DNA from: Neobacillus cucumis | GTDB lineage: Bacteria; Bacillota; Bacilli; Bacillales; Cytobacillaceae | Reading direction: 5' to 3' | Length of the DNA stretch: 64,000 nucleotides | Assembly: GCF_016908975.1 (NCBI RefSeq) | Contig: NZ_JAFBEX010000006.1 | Span: 1 to 64,000, forward strand | Part shown: piece by piece, positions 1-9,032 of the stretch | Position numbering within the stretch: the first letter of the stretch is position 1 | How the letters are laid out: every line of letters begins with the position of its first letter | The notes under the pieces: model-generated | Databases searched by the model: none | The model's input: the letters and a program-made list of their open reading frames with translations, nothing else | Told to the model about the DNA's origin: nothing | Position numbers and translations under genes: made by a program

Positions 1-490
1 GGTTTTGCCTTGTCCGAAGTTGGCTCGTTTTCGGACACAACCTCGCTCTTTTGGTTTTGCCTTGTCCGAAGTTGGTTCGTTTTCGGACACAACCTTGCTC
101 TTTTGATTTCACCTTGTCCGAAGTTGGTTCGTCTTCGGACACGACCTTGCTCTTTTGGTTTTGCCTTGTCCGAAGTTGGTTCGTTTTCGGACACAACCTC
201 GCTCTTTTGGTTTTGCCTTGTCCGAAGTTGGCTCGTTTTCGGACACAACCTCGCTCTTTTGGCTCTGCCTTGTCTTAAGTTGGTTCGTATTCGAACACAA
301 CCTCGCTCTTTTGGCCCTACCTTGTCTGAAATTGGTTTGTCTTCACACACAACCTCGCTCTTTTGGTTTTACCTTGTCTGAAGTTGGTTCATCTTCAGAC
401 ACGATTTCGCTCGTTTAGCTCGCTATGTCTGAAGTTAACACAACTTCGGACACAAACTACCTTTTTAACTTGGCCTTGTCCAAAATTGAA
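1..490. repeat. Hairpin-repeat array 1 (about 52-bp units, cut by window edge)
   Basis: About nine tandem units of about 52 bp. Each has an inverted repeat TGTCCGA ... TCGGACA around a 13-nt loop of the type AGTTGGTTCGTTT, and a linker ending CTTTTGGTTTTGCCT. Units decay towards 490, where the stems become TGTCTGA/TCAGACA and then unrecognisable. The long open frames running through it in all forward frames come from the repeat (52 is not a multiple of 3) and are not genes. The unit is related to arrays 2 and 3 but has a different loop. Confidence 0.9.
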
Positions 491-502
491 CCGACATTTA
501 AA

Positions 503-560
503 CTGCCTCTATTTTTGGTACGGTTCACCGCAATTAATTCTAAATAAAACTCTCTTATTC
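503..560. repeat. T-element (GGTTCACCG hairpin) ending array 1
   Basis: The short element AAACTGCC ... GGTACGGTTCACCGCA ... sits just after array 1. The same element lies at the right end of arrays 2 and 3 (near 43846 and 54540), at their left ends (near 42464 and 51994), and alone at 26764, 28016 and 63525. The core TACGGT-TC-ACCGTA is self-complementary. It looks like the boundary of a repeated unit. Confidence 0.7.
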
Positions 561-600
561 AATGCTTATTTATGTTAGCTCAATCTTTTAATGATTAAAG

Positions 601-716
601 AAATAGCCCTCAAGGCTGTTCGAAAACAATCCTTGAGGGCATCCAGTAATAATATATAAAGGGGTCTGAAAAAGCTTGTCTTAATAATAGCTTCTTAAGC
701 TTAATTAAATCTTAAC
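601..716. repeat. S-element (GCCCTCAAG hairpin) copy 1
   Basis: A hairpin GCCCTCAAG ... CTTGAGGGC is followed by a conserved tail (AAAGGGGTCTGAAAAAGC, TTGTCTTAATAATA, AATCTTAAC). Near copies occur at 13085, 28105, 37383 and 54640. Read on the minus strand, the hairpin is followed by a U-rich run, so it could act as a terminator or as the 3' end of a small RNA. Confidence 0.7.
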
Positions 717-749
717 CATACAACCACGCTTAGTTTGTTAGCTTTTACT

Positions 750-896
750 TCACGTTCCCTGTTTATTGTTGTATTCCCTTTTCTTTTTTTCTTCTTTTAA
801 AAAGTTCTTGAATTTTTCTTTACTAGTATTAGATTTCATTGCTTCCTTTACTAACTCAATCCACTCTTTGGAAAGTTCCTGCTTATCCATTTTCAT
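750..896 (-). CDS. SinI-family anti-repressor-like small protein
   Basis: A 48-residue protein beginning MKMDKQELSKEWIELVKEAM. The pattern of an acidic segment, WIELVKEA, then SKEKFKNFL and a lysine-rich tail matches the SinI domain, which in Bacillus binds and inactivates the biofilm repressor SinR. An AGGAGG ribosome site lies 6 nt before the first ATG, and a second ATG two codons later is also possible. No SinR-like gene lies beside it, so its partner must be elsewhere. A remnant of a similar coding 3' end lies at 19217-19258. Family assignment is from sequence resemblance only. Confidence 0.7.
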   Translation of the reverse strand: MKMDKQELSKEWIELVKEAMKSNTSKEKFKNFLKEEKKKREYNNKQGT

Positions 897-1215
897 TCTT
901 AGCCTCCTCTTAAACTTCATTTCTCTTAATTTGATCGTATTATACTATTCGAAGTATCGAAAGCGTTTTTACGGGTAAAACAGTCGATTAACAAGCCATA
1001 TAAGTAACTTTTTTACAGTGTCTACCTGAAGTTAGGGCAGTGGCCTTTGTTTCTAAAAAATAATCCAACTTTAGTTTATTTTTAATAAAAATCTAATCAT
1101 TCTTTGCTAGACTATAGTCAAACTAACCTTTTCTTACACTTTGTAAGATTTAGTCTTATTTTTATACATAACAACAAAACATTTTCGGAAATCTGTTTTA
1201 GAAAGATAGGAGGAA
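897..1215. other. Intergenic, no gene seen
   Basis: AT-rich stretch between the SinI-like gene and the ftsW-like gene. It holds the SinI ribosome site at its left edge and AGGAGG about 6 nt before the ATG at 1216. I see no further ORF, hairpin or clear promoter. Confidence 0.6.
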
Positions 1216-2418
1216 ATGATGTTTAAGAAAATTCTAAGATCCTATGATTATTCCTTAGTTATTGCGATCACTTTATTATCTCTCTTTAGTTTGGTCATGG
1301 TCTATAGTGCAAGCATGGCTACTGCTGTACAAAGGTATGGTGTTGCAAGTGATTATTTCTATCAGAAACAAAAAGTATTTCTAATACTAGGTGCTTTTTT
1401 CTTTGTTATCACTTCTTTATTCCCTTATAAAGCCCTGAAAAACCGAAAAATACTTATGTATATGGTTCTTTCATCTATTGTTGTATTAATGGCTCTCTTT
1501 GTCTTTGGTCATGTGGCTGGGAATGCACAAAGTTGGTTTAAACTTGGGCCGATTAGTATTCAGCCTGCAGAATTTGTTAAGCTTTGTGTGATTGTTTATT
1601 TATCGGCTATGTATGCTAAAAAGCAGGAATATATAACTGAATTTAAAAAAGGGGTTCTCCCTCCATTAATCTATGTAGGAATAGTTTGTTTATTAATCGC
1701 CATTCAACCAGATTTCGGGACAGTGGAATTAATTTTATTATTTTCTGGAGCCATCATCATTTCGTCAGGCACAAGCATTAAGAATTTAATCAGACTAGTA
1801 ACCATTGGTGTTAGTGTATTAATACCATTTGTTCTTCTATTTTACAAGAAAATTTTTACATCTGTTCGTATGAATCGTTTTGAAGTCTTAAATGATCCGT
1901 TTAAATATCAACAAACATCGGGCTACCATCTTGTCAATTCATTCATAGCAATGGGTAATGGGGGAATCAATGGCTTGGGATTGGGAAAAGGGATTGAAAA
2001 GCTTGGTTATTTACCAGAATCACATACTGACTTTATTATAGCTGTTATTGCGGAAGAGTTAGGCATATGGGGTGTTGGTTTTGTTATCATTACCTTAGCG
2101 TATATTGTGTTAAGAGGGATATATATTGCCTTGCAATGCAAAGATCCGTTTGGAAGTTTACTAGCAATCGGTATTTCAAGCATGATTGGCATCCAAGCTT
2201 TCGTTAATCTTGCTGGTGTCTCTGGCCTCATCCCACTTACTGGTGTTCCACTTCCATTTATTAGTTATGGAGGATCTTCTCTTATCCAATTATTCATTGC
2301 TGTCGGCATTTTAGTGAATGTCTCCATGTTTGTTAATTATGAAAAGAAATATAAAAACAAAAAGGACCAAAACGTTAAATATAGTAATAAGAAAAATGTA
2401 TATAACTTTTCAAAATAG
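1216..2418 (+). CDS. FtsW/RodA/SpoVE-family peptidoglycan polymerase
   Basis: A 400-residue multi-pass membrane protein of the SEDS family, which polymerises lipid II into glycan strands together with a class B PBP. Family marks are QPAEFVKL in the middle, QPDFGT, LPESHTDFIIAVIAEELG (holding the Asp that is catalytic in SEDS proteins) and PLPFISYGGSS near the C-terminus. Ten hydrophobic segments fit the family, and the tail is lysine-rich and cytoplasmic. Length matches FtsW (about 400 residues). The start has a good AGGAGG site. It stands alone, away from any mur cluster, so it may be a paralogue (FtsW, RodA or SpoVE cannot be told apart from here). Confidence 0.9.
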   Translation: MMFKKILRSYDYSLVIAITLLSLFSLVMVYSASMATAVQRYGVASDYFYQKQKVFLILGAFFFVITSLFPYKALKNRKILMYMVLSSIVVLMALFVFGHVAGNAQSWFKLGPISIQPAEFVKLCVIVYLSAMYAKKQEYITEFKKGVLPPLIYVGIVCLLIAIQPDFGTVELILLFSGAIIISSGTSIKNLIRLVTIGVSVLIPFVLLFYKKIFTSVRMNRFEVLNDPFKYQQTSGYHLVNSFIAMGNGGINGLGLGKGIEKLGYLPESHTDFIIAVIAEELGIWGVGFVIITLAYIVLRGIYIALQCKDPFGSLLAIGISSMIGIQAFVNLAGVSGLIPLTGVPLPFISYGGSSLIQLFIAVGILVNVSMFVNYEKKYKNKKDQNVKYSNKKNVYNFSK

Positions 2419-2540
2419 TTGGACAGGTTCCGTTAAATATGTAATGGAAAATGACCTTCAAATTGTATGGTAATTTGGACATTTTTCCCATTTGAGGTTT
2501 GGCGCTGTTATAGCTGAATGTTGGTTTCACTGCAAATGAA

Positions 2541-2730
2541 AAATAAACGGAAAAATTCCGCCTAAATTAGGAAATACCCATATTTCCGTATAAATAAGGG
2601 AAGTTTTTCCGTTTATATGATCCAAATCTTTGGATTTTGTCCTATTAAGAGCCATTAAGCGGAAATTCTCCGCTTATATCCGCTTTTTAAGCTTCCCCTA
2701 TGGACATTAGCGGAAATTCTCCGCCTATGA
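2541..2730. repeat. R-element: cluster of GCGGA/TCCGC palindromes
   Basis: Four to five imperfect palindromes of the form TAAACGGAAAAATTCCGCC or TAAGCGGAAATTCTCCGCTTA, spaced 40-70 bp apart, lie between ftsW and the cold-shock gene. The same arrangement occurs at 11188, 11443, 11970, 26932 and 36895. This copy is the most diverged and carries no nuclease remnant that I can see. Confidence 0.65.
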
Positions 2731-2948
2731 ATTATCATACCTACACAAAAATCGATACAAAATTCAGGAGTGGCAAATATGGGTTCATTTGGGTCTTCTT
2801 GCAAATACTTTTAAAAAATGTTAAACTTGAGAAGAATTATTTTTGATCGGTGTAAAGGATAGGATAAGATTAACTTTTCGTCTTGATGATCACTGAGTGC
2901 AAGGATAGTAACACATTGTGTGCAAAGCACACAGCAGGAGGAAACAAA

Positions 2949-3149
2949 ATGGAACAAGGTAAAGTAAAATGGTTTAACGCAGAAAAAGGTTTCGGATTTA
3001 TCGAGCGCGAAGGCGGAGAAGACGTATTCGTTCATTTCTCAGCAATCCAAGGCGAAGGTTTCAAATCTTTAGACGAAGGTCAAACCGTTACTTTTGATGT
3101 TGAGCAAGGTCAACGTGGAGCTCAAGCAGCTAACGTTCGTAAAGCTTAA
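2949..3149 (+). CDS. Cold-shock protein (CspA/CspB family)
   Basis: A 66-residue single cold-shock domain binding single-stranded nucleic acid, acting as an RNA chaperone. RNP1 is KGFGFIE and RNP2 is VFVHFSAIQ. The start [10 protein letters not shown] is chosen over an upstream ATG at 2883 because GCAGGAGG lies 8 nt before it and the family begins there. The leader from about 2820 is long, as is usual for csp mRNAs. A hairpin terminator follows at 3169. Codon use is that of a highly expressed gene. Confidence 0.97.
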   Translation: MEQGKVKWFNAEKGFGFIEREGGEDVFVHFSAIQGEGFKSLDEGQTVTFDVEQGQRGAQAANVRKA

Positions 3150-3168
3150 TAATCTAAACCATCGAAGG

Positions 3169-3196
3169 CAGGCTCTTTATAGAGTCTGTTTTTTTA
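3169..3196 (+). terminator. Rho-independent terminator of csp
   Basis: CAGGCTC-tttata-GAGTCTG followed by a run of seven T. Confidence 0.85.
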
Positions 3197-3205
3197 TTTT
3201 CCCCT

Positions 3206-3242
3206 TTAAAAAACAAGGAGCCCTACTCATGAATGAGCAGGG
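3206..3242 (-). terminator. Terminator downstream of AmiS/UreI gene
   Basis: The stem GCCCTGCTCAT / ATGAGTAGGGC on the minus strand is followed by TCCTTGTTTTTT. It lies about 165 bp past the stop of the channel gene. Confidence 0.6.
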
Positions 3243-3407
3243 CACATGTTAACAAGTAAATCAAATGGTAACCAAAGTGTACCATATTATCACGAATTCA
3301 CCTAATACCTTTTGAATAAACATTTTAAAGTGCTTATGAAGAGAGTGGCTATATGTTACCCTTTACTTTAAAACGTTGAAAATTGTTCTCAAGCCCCCCT
3401 CCACACT

Positions 3408-4025
3408 TCATTGCTTTTCAGTATAAACAAACGGGATGAACAACCTTAATTTAAATAAGCCTATACAAAAATAAACAATGGATACGATTAAAACAATAAG
3501 CCATATTTGATTGACAACAGGCGTATTCCAAATACCTAAAAAGTACAATAATGACGGGATCGTCAAGGTTACCCAGGATTGAATAAAAGCAACCATCCCA
3601 AGATAATGGTCAATCTTCATTTGCAGTGAATTGGATAAAAAGAATAAAAACCACAGAAAAGCCCACATTCCCCATGTGATGGCACTGACAGCATCATGGA
3701 AATGGATCACAGCTGTCAACGTATAGACAACCGCTATGACCGCCACCCATAAACAAAACCAACCGAGTCCCTTACCATCAAGACCCATTAAGGCAGTGAC
3801 CCCCACATATAAATAGGTTAAACCAAATAAAAAGATAGCAGCGTACTGATATAACTCCCAATGAGTTTGACCTGATACCATGATTAAATAAAACGGGATA
3901 ATCAGTTGGATGACTCCTACAAATAGATTAAAGACCCCAACGCTTTTGGCTTCCGCCTTGCCGATTAACATCAAACTATTAAGAAATAAAACGGCACCCG
4001 AAAGAAATAATCCAACGAAACTCAT
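3408..4025 (-). CDS. AmiS/UreI-family urea/amide channel
   Basis: A 205-residue membrane protein with six to seven hydrophobic helices. The N-terminus (MSFVGLFLSGAVLFLNSLML) and KSVGVFNLFVG are typical of the AmiS/UreI family, whose members conduct urea or short amides through the membrane. The ribosome site GGGGGAAGTTGAGGGA precedes the ATG. No urease or amidase gene is adjacent, so the substrate is not set by context. It lies downstream of the nucleoside operon but is separated from it by a hairpin at 4050-4098. Confidence 0.9.
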   Translation of the reverse strand: MSFVGLFLSGAVLFLNSLMLIGKAEAKSVGVFNLFVGVIQLIIPFYLIMVSGQTHWELYQYAAIFLFGLTYLYVGVTALMGLDGKGLGWFCLWVAVIAVVYTLTAVIHFHDAVSAITWGMWAFLWFLFFLSNSLQMKIDHYLGMVAFIQSWVTLTIPSLLYFLGIWNTPVVNQIWLIVLIVSIVYFCIGLFKLRLFIPFVYTEKQ

Positions 4026-4047
4026 TCCCTCAACTTCCCCCTTTTAA

Positions 4048-4100
4048 AAAAGGAAAAAGCAGTCTTCCATCCTATTAAAGATGAAAAATTGCTTTTTCTA
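4048..4100 (-). terminator. Terminator of the pdp-deoC-cdd-nupC operon
   Basis: On the minus strand, GAAAAAGCA ... TGCTTTTTC encloses an inner CATC/GATG stem and is followed by CTTTTTT. It sits directly after the nupC stop. Confidence 0.7.
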
Positions 4101-4105
4101 CAAAA

Positions 4106-5287
4106 TTATAAAACGATACTCACAATCACAGCTGACAATACACTTACCAAGGTGGCTCCATATAAAAGTTTTAAGCCAAACTTGGCAACAACGTTCCCTT
4201 TTTTCTCATGTAAACTTTTTACCGCACCGGCAATAATCCCAATGGAGGAAAAGTTGGCAAAGGAAACAAGGAAGACCGAAATGATGCCTAATGTACGCGG
4301 GCTAAATGATTTACCGACCTTCGCTAGGTCCATCATGGCGACGAACTCATTCGTTACAAGCTTTTCAGCCATAATGCCGCCCGCTTGGACCGCCTCTGAA
4401 AAGGGAATGCCCATGACAAATGCAATAGGTGCAAAGATATAACCTAAAATTTCTTGGAAAGAAATGTGGAAAATTAAATCAAAGACGTTGTTAATGGCTG
4501 CCATTAAGGCAACAAAACCAATTAACATCGCACCGACAATCACGGCTACTTTAAAACCATCAAGGATGTATTCACCTAACATTTCAAAGAAGCTTTGTTT
4601 TTCTACTTCATGAATATCTAGTATATCCTCACTTGGATCCACCTTGTAGGGATTAATAATAGAAGTGATGATAAATCCGCCAAATAAATTAAGGACAAGG
4701 GCTGTAACCACATATCTTGGTTGAATCATGGTCATATACGCACCTACAATCGACATGGATACGGTTGACATCGCAGACGCACAAAGGGTATATAAGCGGT
4801 GGGCAGGCAGCAGACCCAGCTGCTTTTTCACCGTAATAAAAACTTCTGACTGTCCAATCATAGCCGACGCCACTGCGTTGTACGATTCCAATTTCCCCAT
4901 ACCATTCACTTTGCTAAGCAATAAACCAATGGCTTTCATAATGAACGGTAGAATTTTAAAATACTGAAATATACCAATTAAGACGGATATGAACACAATC
5001 GGCAGTAAGACATTAAGAAAGAATGGCATTTCTCCTTTATTGGCAAGGCCACCAAACACGAAAGATACCCCTGCACCGGCATATTCCAATAATTTACTGA
5101 AAACACCGGCAAAGCCTTTGATCAATACTAGACCCAGTGTCGTATTTAATAATAAAAAGGATAAAATAATTTGAATAATAACCATAAGAATAATTGGTTT
5201 TACTTTGATATTTTTTCGATTATTACTTGCTAAGTAACCTAATCCAAAAACAACAAGTAATCCGATGATCGCAATGATATATTTCAT
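4106..5287 (-). CDS. nupC: NupC-type concentrative nucleoside transporter
   Basis: A CNT-family nucleoside/cation symporter in the cytoplasmic membrane, 393 residues. Family marks include [28 protein letters not shown] and the segment SISIVGAYM-like ([12 protein letters not shown]) in the core. The start [11 protein letters not shown] is chosen because GGAGGAA lies 7 nt before it; an in-frame ATG 24 nt upstream has no such site. It is the last gene of a pdp-deoC-cdd-nupC operon and supplies the nucleosides the other three enzymes degrade. Confidence 0.93.
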   Translation of the reverse strand: MKYIIAIIGLLVVFGLGYLASNNRKNIKVKPIILMVIIQIILSFLLLNTTLGLVLIKGFAGVFSKLLEYAGAGVSFVFGGLANKGEMPFFLNVLLPIVFISVLIGIFQYFKILPFIMKAIGLLLSKVNGMGKLESYNAVASAMIGQSEVFITVKKQLGLLPAHRLYTLCASAMSTVSMSIVGAYMTMIQPRYVVTALVLNLFGGFIITSIINPYKVDPSEDILDIHEVEKQSFFEMLGEYILDGFKVAVIVGAMLIGFVALMAAINNVFDLIFHISFQEILGYIFAPIAFVMGIPFSEAVQAGGIMAEKLVTNEFVAMMDLAKVGKSFSPRTLGIISVFLVSFANFSSIGIIAGAVKSLHEKKGNVVAKFGLKLLYGATLVSVLSAVIVSIVL

Positions 5288-5356
5288 TGATATTTCCTCC
5301 GCATGAGTCAAATTTTCGAGGTTGTACCTGTATCCGCTTTCAATAAATATAAAAAA

Positions 5357-5755
5357 TTACTTAGTTAAATCCTTCGAGGAGAAAAAACCTGGCAGCAATT
5401 CATGAATGGTTGTCTCTACCCTATCCCCTTTTAAATTAGTTAAGATAATTTTGGTATTTTCATCACAAAACTCAGCCATAACCTGGCGGCAGGCTCCACA
5501 AGGCGCAATAGGGCCTTTCGTATCTCCGACAACCACAATGGCTTCGATTTCTTTTTCCCCTTCCGAAACGGCTTTAAAAATAGCGGTTCTTTCGGCACAG
5601 TTGGTTAATCCATATGAGGCATTTTCAATATTACACCCAAGAAAGACTTGTTTATCTTTTGTTAAAACGGCTGCACCGACTTGAAAGTTTGAATAGGGAG
5701 TATAGGCTTTTTTCCGAGCTATGATCGCTTGGTCAATTAAAGTTTGCATATCCAT
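5357..5755 (-). CDS. cdd: Cytidine deaminase
   Basis: A 132-residue zinc enzyme deaminating cytidine and deoxycytidine to uridine forms. The active site is complete: NCAERTA supplies the first zinc Cys and the proton-shuttling Glu, and PCGACRQ supplies the other two Cys. Length is typical of the homotetrameric T-CDA group. A GGAAGGAAG ribosome site precedes the start. It lies between deoC and nupC in the pyrimidine salvage operon. Confidence 0.97.
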   Translation of the reverse strand: MDMQTLIDQAIIARKKAYTPYSNFQVGAAVLTKDKQVFLGCNIENASYGLTNCAERTAIFKAVSEGEKEIEAIVVVGDTKGPIAPCGACRQVMAEFCDENTKIILTNLKGDRVETTIHELLPGFFSSKDLTK

Positions 5756-5827
5756 TCTTTCTACTTCCTTCCTAACTTTTTTTAAATATAGAGGGCAGGC
5801 TGACCAGCAGGCCAGCCAAAGATGATC

Positions 5828-6502
5828 TTAATAAGATGATGTGGAGACTTGTCCGTTCATAATTTTCACACCTGAACTTGCTCCAATTCGATTGGCGCCA
5901 GCCTTCATTACGGCCTCTGCGTCTTCTAAGCTTCTAACACCGCCTGAAGCTTTCACACCAATCTCCGGACCGACTGTTTTTCTCATTAAAGCGACATCTT
6001 CGACCGTCGCACCGCCAGTGGAAAAGCCAGTGGATGTTTTCACAAAGTCAGCTCCAGCTTTAACAGCCAGCTCACAAGCTTTTACAATCTCTTCTTCTGT
6101 TAAGAGGCAGGTTTCAATAATGACTTTTGTCAGTGCTTTGCCTTTCGCTGCTTCCACAACTGCTTTAATATCTTTTTCAACTACATCATACTGCCCGTCC
6201 TTTAATGCACCGATATTGATGACCATATCTACTTCGGTTGCCCCATTATCAATGGCGTTTTTCGTTTCAAAGGCTTTTACTTCTGATGTGGTTGCTCCGA
6301 GTGGGAAGCCAATAACCGTGCAGACCTTCACTTCCGGTGTTTCACTCAGAAATTCCGCTGCTGTTTTTACCCACGTTGGATTAAGACAAACGGAGGCAAA
6401 TTTAAATTGTTTTGCTTCTTCAAGCAATTTTCTAACTTCCGCTTCTGAGGCATCTGCTTTTAATAAGGTATGATCAATCATTTGCGCTATATTTAATGTC
6501 AT
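5828..6502 (-). CDS. deoC: Deoxyribose-phosphate aldolase
   Basis: A 224-residue class I aldolase cleaving 2-deoxyribose 5-phosphate into glyceraldehyde 3-phosphate and acetaldehyde. The Schiff-base lysine lies in [23 protein letters not shown] and [10 protein letters not shown] are further family marks. It follows pdp by 19 nt, so the two are co-transcribed and probably translated together. It feeds nucleoside sugar into glycolysis. Confidence 0.97.
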   Translation of the reverse strand: MTLNIAQMIDHTLLKADASEAEVRKLLEEAKQFKFASVCLNPTWVKTAAEFLSETPEVKVCTVIGFPLGATTSEVKAFETKNAIDNGATEVDMVINIGALKDGQYDVVEKDIKAVVEAAKGKALTKVIIETCLLTEEEIVKACELAVKAGADFVKTSTGFSTGGATVEDVALMRKTVGPEIGVKASGGVRSLEDAEAVMKAGANRIGASSGVKIMNGQVSTSSY

Positions 6503-6521
6503 TTTTCTCTTCCTTTGCCGT

Positions 6522-7823
6522 TTATTGAATGTCTGTATAGATGAGGATAGGTTTGCCTACTTTTTCATCGGTAACTTGATAAGCCGAGTAAATTTTTTCG
6601 ATGACTTCCTGAACGTCTTCTTGGTTGCTATGAATCGTAACCAGGGATTCTCCAGCCTCGACGTAATCCCCTACTTTCTTTTGAAGGACCACGCCTACTG
6701 CCAAATCGATGACCGATTCTTTTGTAGCTCGTCCGGCGCCCAACATCATGGCCGCAGTTCCAACCGTTTCCGCCGTAATTTCAGCCACATAACCAGAAGT
6801 TTTTGCCGGAACTTCAATAATATAAGAAGCTGTCGGAAGTTTGGCAGGATCGTCGATGACCGATGCATCTCCTCCTTGTGCCGCAAGGAAGGTTTTAAAG
6901 GTTTGTAATGCCTCGCCGCTCTGAATGGCTTCTTCTAACATTGCACGCGCCTGGTTGAAATCTGCAGCTTTTTCAGCCAATACAACCATATGTGCTCCAA
7001 GGGTCAAACAGAGTTCATGCAAATCTTCAGGTCCTTGCCCTTTCAGCGTGTCAATCGCTTCTTTTACTTCAAGAGCATTGCCGACTGCAAATCCGAGCGG
7101 CTGGCTCATATCGGAAATGATCGCCTTTGTTTTGCGGCCGACACCTTTGCCGATCTCCACCATCGTCTGGGCTAATTCTTTCGCATCATCTAGATTTTTC
7201 ATGAAGGCTCCGCTGCCTGTTTTGACATCGAGAACAATCGCATCCGCTCCTGCTGCAATTTTCTTGCTCATGATGGAGCTGGCGATCAACGGAATGGAGT
7301 CAACCGTTGCGGTTACATCTCTAAGTGCATACAATTTTTTATCCGCAGGTGTTAAATTACCGCTCTGACCAATAACAGCTACTTTATTTTGATTCACTAA
7401 TTGGGTAAATTCTTCGTTTGAAATTTCAACATGAAATCCCTTAATGGATTCCAATTTGTCAATGGTACCTCCCGTATGGCCTAAGCCTCTTCCTGACATT
7501 TTGGCTACTGGTACACCAACAGAGGCAACAAGCGGTGCCAGCACAAGGGTTGTGGTATCGCCAACTCCTCCGGTACTGTGCTTATCTACTTTGATTCCTT
7601 CAATTCCTGAGAGGTCGATTTGATCACCGGATTGGACCATTGCCTCCGTTAAGTAAACGCGTTCTTCTTTTGTCATTCCCTTAAAAAACACAGCCATAGA
7701 AAAAGCTGACATTTGGTAATCAGGAATATCACCATTTGTAAATCCATTTATCAAGAATTGAATTTCTTCTCTGGTTAATTCGTAACCATCACGCTTTTTC
7801 TCAATTACATCAACCATTCTCAT
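6522..7823 (-). CDS. pdp: Pyrimidine-nucleoside phosphorylase
   Basis: A 433-residue enzyme splitting uridine, deoxyuridine and thymidine with phosphate. The phosphate/nucleoside site motif [17 protein letters not shown] and [19 protein letters not shown] are intact. The start [16 protein letters not shown] gives exactly the usual family length and has AAAGAGGTG upstream; an earlier in-frame ATG 17 codons away is not used by homologues. It is first in the operon, driven by the promoter at 8062-8090. Confidence 0.96.
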   Translation of the reverse strand: MRMVDVIEKKRDGYELTREEIQFLINGFTNGDIPDYQMSAFSMAVFFKGMTKEERVYLTEAMVQSGDQIDLSGIEGIKVDKHSTGGVGDTTTLVLAPLVASVGVPVAKMSGRGLGHTGGTIDKLESIKGFHVEISNEEFTQLVNQNKVAVIGQSGNLTPADKKLYALRDVTATVDSIPLIASSIMSKKIAAGADAIVLDVKTGSGAFMKNLDDAKELAQTMVEIGKGVGRKTKAIISDMSQPLGFAVGNALEVKEAIDTLKGQGPEDLHELCLTLGAHMVVLAEKAADFNQARAMLEEAIQSGEALQTFKTFLAAQGGDASVIDDPAKLPTASYIIEVPAKTSGYVAEITAETVGTAAMMLGAGRATKESVIDLAVGVVLQKKVGDYVEAGESLVTIHSNQEDVQEVIEKIYSAYQVTDEKVGKPILIYTDIQ

Positions 7824-8020
7824 TGAAGCGCACCTCTTTTTATAAAAATCAATTTTATATTTTGTTGAATCCAATTAAAGGTAAGATGTCAGACGTCTAA
7901 TGAACAACGAACAACATCATTTTACTCCTTTGTTACTTAAAATGTAAACCTTTTCTTATTTGTAATTAATGGTAATGAAAATCAGTGGCAGCCTTTATAG
8001 GAATTTGTTCTTCCTAATTA

Positions 8021-8035
8021 CGCTAGCGCTTTCAT
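8021..8035 (-). promoter_or_regulatory. Possible cre site (CcpA)
   Basis: Minus strand ATGAAAGCGCTAGCG matches the cre consensus WTGNAANCGNWNNCW at all but the last position. It lies just downstream of the pdp promoter, where CcpA could repress by roadblock. This is inference from the motif only. Confidence 0.45.
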
Positions 8036-8061
8036 TTCACTTTATTTTCAACTGTACAATT

Positions 8062-8090
8062 ACTATAATGGTAGTAACCTATTTTGTAAA
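8062..8090 (-). promoter_or_regulatory. Sigma-A promoter of the pdp operon
   Basis: Minus strand TTTACA (8085-8090), a 17-nt spacer and TATAGT (8062-8067). The -35 box lies inside the inverted repeat at 8074-8098. Confidence 0.75.
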
Positions 8091-8098
8091 TAGGTTAC
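8074..8098. promoter_or_regulatory. Inverted-repeat operator over the pdp promoter
   Basis: A perfect 11-bp inverted repeat GTAACCTATTT-N3-AAATAGGTTAC covers the -35 box and spacer. A related GGTTACT ... AGTAACC repeat sits over the promoter of the exporter-deoD pair at 10989-11010. The obvious candidate binder is the TrmB-family regulator encoded next to it. Confidence 0.75.
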
Positions 8099-8232
8099 CA
8101 AATTGTTTTAGTTTTACGATTTTTCAAGAAAATGAGTGCTAAGAAAGAATCATTTTACAAATCTTCTTCCATCCCATATGATTACTCTATCTTGTCAATT
8201 TGATAACACTTTTAAAAAAAGAGGTTGGAATC

Positions 8233-8997
8233 ATGCTGCAAAAATTTGGATTTTCACAATATGAAAGCAAAGTGTACGAGGTCCTGTGTGCAAGCGATGA
8301 ACCTCTGGATGCGACGCTGATCGTAAAATATTCCGGGGTGCCAAAAGCAAAGGTATACGAAGTCATATCCCGAATGATCGAAAAAGGGCTGGTCTTAGAT
8401 TCCGTATCCGAAAAGAAAAAGCTATATACTGCACTGCCTTTAGACCTTGTCATCGAGAAGCTGACAAAGGAATTTCAGGTCTCTATTGAACAATTGAAAA
8501 ACAATTCCAGCAAAAAAATCATCATGGATGATCGGGTATGGAGTTTAAAAGTGGACTCCTCGATTCAACTGCAATGTAAACAACTTCTCCAAGAAGCTGA
8601 GCATACCATTCATATTTCGCTATGGAAAGAGGAACTTTCTGACTATCTGCCGATATTGCTTGAAAAAGAACAAGCAGGTGTCAAAGTGGAAGCGCTTGTG
8701 GTTGGAGACGTCAAAGAACCAATCCCGTTAACTGCCTTGTATACCTTATCTCCCAATCAAGAGCACCAGGCATTGGAGAAAAATCGTCTGATCATTATTG
8801 ACGAAGAAACGATCTTATTTGCTGGTGTAGAAAAAAAGGCATGGCAGGCCATGGTCACAAAATCAAAACCATTTGTTAAATTTTTTACAGAGTTTTTCTA
8901 TCATGACGTTGCCTTAACAAAAATCACCAAGAAATATGAAGAGCAGCTAATGAACGACGAAGAAATCAAACAGCTTTTGCTGCGGCTCCGTTACTAA
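8233..8997 (+). CDS. TrmB-family transcriptional regulator (nucleoside regulon)
   Basis: A 254-residue protein with an N-terminal winged helix (residues 1-75: LQKFGFSQYESKVYEVL, VPKAKVYEVISRMIEKGLV) typical of TrmB regulators, a short coiled linker, and a C-terminal effector domain (about 105-235) of the TrmB_C type. Start MLQKFGF is chosen for GAGGTTGG 6 nt upstream. It is divergent from the pdp operon and convergent with deoD, with shared inverted repeats at both promoters. I infer that it controls nucleoside catabolism, the role DeoR has in B. subtilis. The effector is unknown; a nucleoside or deoxyribose phosphate would fit. Confidence 0.8.
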   Translation: MLQKFGFSQYESKVYEVLCASDEPLDATLIVKYSGVPKAKVYEVISRMIEKGLVLDSVSEKKKLYTALPLDLVIEKLTKEFQVSIEQLKNNSSKKIIMDDRVWSLKVDSSIQLQCKQLLQEAEHTIHISLWKEELSDYLPILLEKEQAGVKVEALVVGDVKEPIPLTALYTLSPNQEHQALEKNRLIIIDEETILFAGVEKKAWQAMVTKSKPFVKFFTEFFYHDVALTKITKKYEEQLMNDEEIKQLLLRLRY

Positions 8998-9032
8998 AAA
9001 ACAGGCAGAGGAAAATCTGCCTGTTTTTGTTA
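8995..9032. terminator. Bidirectional terminator between regulator and deoD
   Basis: AAAAAACAGGCAGA-ggaaaa-TCTGCCTGTTTTT serves both convergent genes. The stem begins at the regulator's stop and the T-run reaches the deoD stop. Confidence 0.9.

Noticed and set aside
1..490. Several overlapping open frames of 63-123 codons in array 1
   Set aside because: They arise from a 52-bp repeat that passes through all frames. They have no ribosome sites and their translations only echo the repeat.
8100..8232. Clear promoter for the TrmB gene
   Set aside because: Several weak -35/-10 pairs are possible; none stands out enough to annotate.
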